A stretch of DNA of 64,000 bases, taken from NCBI GenBank assembly GCA_048013815.1, contig CM106585.1, forward strand, positions 4,216,001-4,280,000, given 5' to 3'. The DNA is from Setoptus koraiensis (lineage: Eukaryota > Arthropoda). Each line of letters starts with the position of its first letter. The stretch's first letter is position 1. The translations under genes were made by a program, and so were the position numbers. The notes under the pieces were generated by a model. It worked only from the letters and a program-made list of their open reading frames with translations, did no database searches and was not told the DNA's origin. Below are positions 60,968-64,000 of this stretch, one piece after another.

Positions 60968-62710
60968 GGCACATTCCGACACAGCAACATTTCCACACAA
61001 ACAATTTATTCCGCCTCTCTCGCCCACTCGCTCTCAAATACAATAATCCGCCTACCAACGCAGACTTACCAATAGATTTGGCTGGCAACCAACTGGAGCT
61101 TTACAAGGGCCTCACTCGGGCGCCATTTGACTAAATCCCACCCGAGGGAAACATGTGCGGCCGGCTCACAGCAGTGTAGTGCCGCCGCCGGTAATAGTAT
61201 CATACATTTGAGTGGTTGAGATGATGAGCAATTTAACATTTTCGAGTCTCGTTCGAACTGCTGCGGCTGCTACTGGCTCACCGATCAAGTGTGCTAAGGC
61301 AGCCACTTGTTTCGGGGCCCCCGTCAGCGACAACTCTGCGCCTATATCCATCTGTGGGGCCCACGCATCTTGGCCAGTTGTTACCTGCTGCAAATGGATG
61401 CGGCGTTTTGTGCAAGCTCTGCCGTAATTGATGTAATAGATGCTCTCTCGCGCCACTCCAACGGCGGGACAAACGGGCCCACGCTTGGCTGCGAGCAACT
61501 GTTTTGCGCGACGTGCACAAATTTAATTTTGTTGCCTGTCGAAATTACTTCGTGTTGCCCATTTCAAGTGGGGCCCCATTATCGCTTCGTTTCGCACAAC
61601 TTTATATTATATTTGCACGCCGGCCACCTAATTCGATTTGTCAACTTTTAACTACTCCTGGCGGCGATAATTGAATGGACGAACGATTCGTTCGCTGGGC
61701 AGCGCAAATGTATTGCCCGACGACCACAAGCAGTAAAGTGTAGCTGTAAAATAATATTATGAAGCCGCCGTGACACACAATTGAATTTTGAATGGACGCC
61801 GGTGATGACGCGCATCGCTGACAAGATTTTCCCGCGCCAAGATTGATCACTGTCGGGCCTCTTATCTCGCCTTAGTGTATGAAGCCTTAGTTATCCGCCT
61901 TAGTTATCCGCCTTAGTTGGCCTCTTGTCCGCCTTAGTTAGCCGCCCATCTAAATGCCAAATTGTGTCTCGTGTGGCGGTCATCGAAAATTAATTTAGGG
62001 GCCGCGCAAGCGAGACACTGGCTGCTGTCGTCGATAGACAGGCGCCGTCACAGGGTTTATTTAGTGGAGTTTTGTTGCCGGCGCCCACTACTCGCAAGTT
62101 TAGCAGTTCTACTTGACACACAATCGACGTTGGAAAGTTCAACAAGGGCTTCAATCAACATTATTTGCATATTATCTTATCTCCATTTTCGAACCGGCAG
62201 CTCCATTTCGACGAGAGGCAGGCACGGCAAGCACCAACGAAGCCAGCGATACAACGATATGGCCATGCAACGATATGGCCATATAACGGTATAGCCAGCG
62301 AAAGAGAGATCCCTCTGAGATGGGGCCTTTTGTGGCCACTGTCACTGGCACACAATTGTCGACCTGTGCTATTGGCTGCCGAGGCCCGGATTGCCCTTTG
62401 GGCCTCGGCAAGAAATATCCGACAGTCTCAGGCTGAGACTCTCAGGCTAAGATAGTCGGAGGGCTGGCCTAATTTATTCCATCCATTTGTATTGCCCCCC
62501 CCCCCCACCGCCCCAATTCACCGACAACCGAGCAAACAGCTGACAAACCAGACAAATCTGTCGGTCTGGCCAGCATAATACTTATACAATACTTGTCAAG
62601 CGCGCCACCGACACAACACTGATTTTATACGACATAAATGATAATAACCTGGTTCAATTCTCGATTCGATGTTCATTCGTTGGCAAGCTTCCAGTCGTGA
62701 ATGTTACGCC

Positions 62711-62759
62711 GTCTCCAATGATTGGATACTCCAACGATTGGAGTCAAATGATTGGAGAC
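62711..62759. repeat. 49-bp imperfect hairpin of GATTGGA words
   Basis: GTCTCCAAT (62711-62719) pairs exactly with ATTGGAGAC (62751-62759), and pairing continues imperfectly inward. The interior holds three CCAAxGATTGGA-like units, themselves near-palindromic. Confidence 0.7.
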
Positions 62760-63814
62760 GACACAGGTAGAATTGCGTGTCGGTAGGTTGCCATTTAACC
62801 GTCGACGAGCCTGTCACAGCAGCCAAACAACTTGTTTTTGTTGATTGCAACGACGGCTTTTTGCAACATTTTCATGTTATTCAATACGTTGTCTGGCAGT
62901 TGTTTGTTTATGTTCATTCATTCATAGTTGCCTGTTGGTTTCTAATGATTTGCACACCATCAATTAATAATAAATAAAAAATAATCGTCGACTCCAAAAC
63001 TGAAACTACAACTAATTTGCAGTGCACCCCTGCCACAACCATTTGATTTACGGTGAGCGAGCTCGAAGGGCGACAAAAACTTTGTTAGTCGATCCAAATT
63101 GAAGATTGTGTTTGATGAACACTGTAACTCACAGACTGTGAGCGGCCGGTTAAAAAACGCATTGACGTCACCCACTGAATTGCGACAAGACAACTGCTGC
63201 CGCTAGCAAGTCATTCAAAACTTACTGCTGGTTAGCTCAATCGGTTGGCTCGTTGTCGACGATGTTACATAATTGAGACGAGACTAGCTCAACTAGAACA
63301 GGCATTTGTGCTCGCTATTGGCTGACTGGCTGGCTGGCTGCGTTTCTTATTGGGTATGAGTCGTAGTCGTTGTCGGCTGCCAATAATTAACAAGTGAAAC
63401 GGGCGAGAATTTCGTTGTCACGTAACATGTTAAAGAAGATGGATTTTGACACGCAGCAATATTTCACTTGATTATCGCCCTGAGATGGGGGATCTCTCGT
63501 CGTTAGATCAGCAATGAAGCGATCATCCATCAATCGAGGCATAGAGCGACGCAGAGAGAGACGCAGAGAGAAAGAGATAATTTACGCTTGCTCGGCTGGC
63601 ATTAGGTGAGCGCCAGTCTCGCTCGCCTTGAGACGGCTCAGCCAGATAGACTTAATATGGCAGTTAATTGAATTGGTGGCAGGACGTGCCAGGCCCCCGG
63701 CTCGGCATTGACGATGCTCTGGGTGCTTGCAAACAGAAGAAAGAGACACAACCTCACTGGGGCCCGCTCAAATTAATATGAGCCAACGCGCCAGCCTGTG
63801 CAGCGGCATGGGCG

Positions 63815-63860
63815 GCCCACTGGCCCACTGGCCCACTGGCCCCCTGGCCCCTTGGCCCGC
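63815..63860. repeat. 10-bp tandem repeat (CCCACTGGCC)
   Basis: Four to five head-to-tail copies, the last ones mutated to CCCCTGGCCCCTTGGCC. Confidence 0.88.
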
Positions 63861-64000
63861 ATACGTAGTGTAGCGTGAGCCAGCATATGGACCAGCGTGT
63901 GAGTGTAAATAGCGCAAAGTGGCTCCAATTACAATCAATGGCAAACTGACAAGATGAAGAAGAATAGGGAGGAAAAGATTATATCGAGAGGCCGGCTAAA

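Larger units (their letters stand above)
58887..64000. other. Gene desert 3, GGGCCC-rich
   Basis: 5.1 kb beyond the beta-hydroxylase without a recognisable gene; frames are short and GC-driven. It contains GT and CA tracts, an inverted pair of TTG/CAA arrays, a C13 run (about 62496-62508), a 10-bp CCCACTGGCC array (about 63815-63860) and ten GGGCCC hexamers. It may be regulatory DNA for the beta-hydroxylase or for a gene beyond the window. Confidence 0.5.

Noticed and set aside
63225-63300. tRNA-like start (TTAGCTCAATCGGTTGG resembles an A box)
   Set aside because: No B box (GGTTCRANNCC) or acceptor-stem complementarity at the right distance.

Overview
The window is nuclear DNA of a bilaterian animal, most likely an arthropod. 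Recognisable genes include a Krüppel-type zinc-finger protein, a Piwi-clade Argonaute, a homeodomain-interacting protein kinase (HIPK), a class I PI3-kinase catalytic subunit and a dopamine/tyramine beta-hydroxylase, which in a protostome would be tyramine beta-hydroxylase. Nearly every gene is one uninterrupted reading frame of up to 1420 codons. Clear introns are visible only in GIPC (three, 112-153 bp), the beta-hydroxylase (one, 138 bp) and a secreted-protein first exon. Such intron poverty is known from eriophyoid mites; that placement is inference and cannot be proved here.

Layout. Positions 1-7.3 kb hold no recognisable gene but are full of short tandem repeats, near-perfect palindromes and eight TTACGTAA sites. 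From 7.3 to 8.6 kb lies a recent, internally deleted, inverted copy of transportin-3, followed by a lone signal-peptide exon on the minus strand. From 10 to 29.3 kb is a dense gene block: mRpS24 (+), transportin-3 (-), SNU13 (+), p110 PI3K (+), GIPC (-), a small unknown gene (-), PDCD5 (+), WDFY2 (-) and SNX14 (+). From 29.3 to 42 kb is a 12.6 kb gene desert, visibly richer in G, C and CpG than the genes and rich in minisatellites. It ends at Krüppel (+), which converges on piwi (-). From 47.8 to 58.9 kb are HIPK (-), TIM50 (-), TGS1 (+) and the beta-hydroxylase (+). From 58.9 to 64 kb is a third desert, rich in GGGCCC.

The genes do not form one pathway. The gene block is mostly housekeeping (nuclear import of SR splicing factors, U4 snRNP and box C/D snoRNP, snRNA cap trimethylation, mitochondrial import and translation) plus signalling and endosomal proteins (PI3K, WDFY2, GIPC, SNX14). 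The deserts flank Krüppel and the beta-hydroxylase, genes expected to need complex control, so cis-regulation is the simplest reading.

Points most worth a second look: (1) the PI3K appears to lack the Ras-binding domain and has Asn where the catalytic-loop His is expected; (2) SNX14 lacks its RGS domain; (3) Krüppel finger 4 carries an eight-residue insert identical to a peptide in the neighbouring piwi gene, with only synonymous differences; (4) the inverted transportin-3 copy could yield antisense or hairpin RNA; (5) TTACGTAA sites cluster in the first 5.6 kb; (6) several unrelated near-perfect palindromes lie in the deserts. I saw no tRNA, rRNA, CRISPR array or recognisable transposon.
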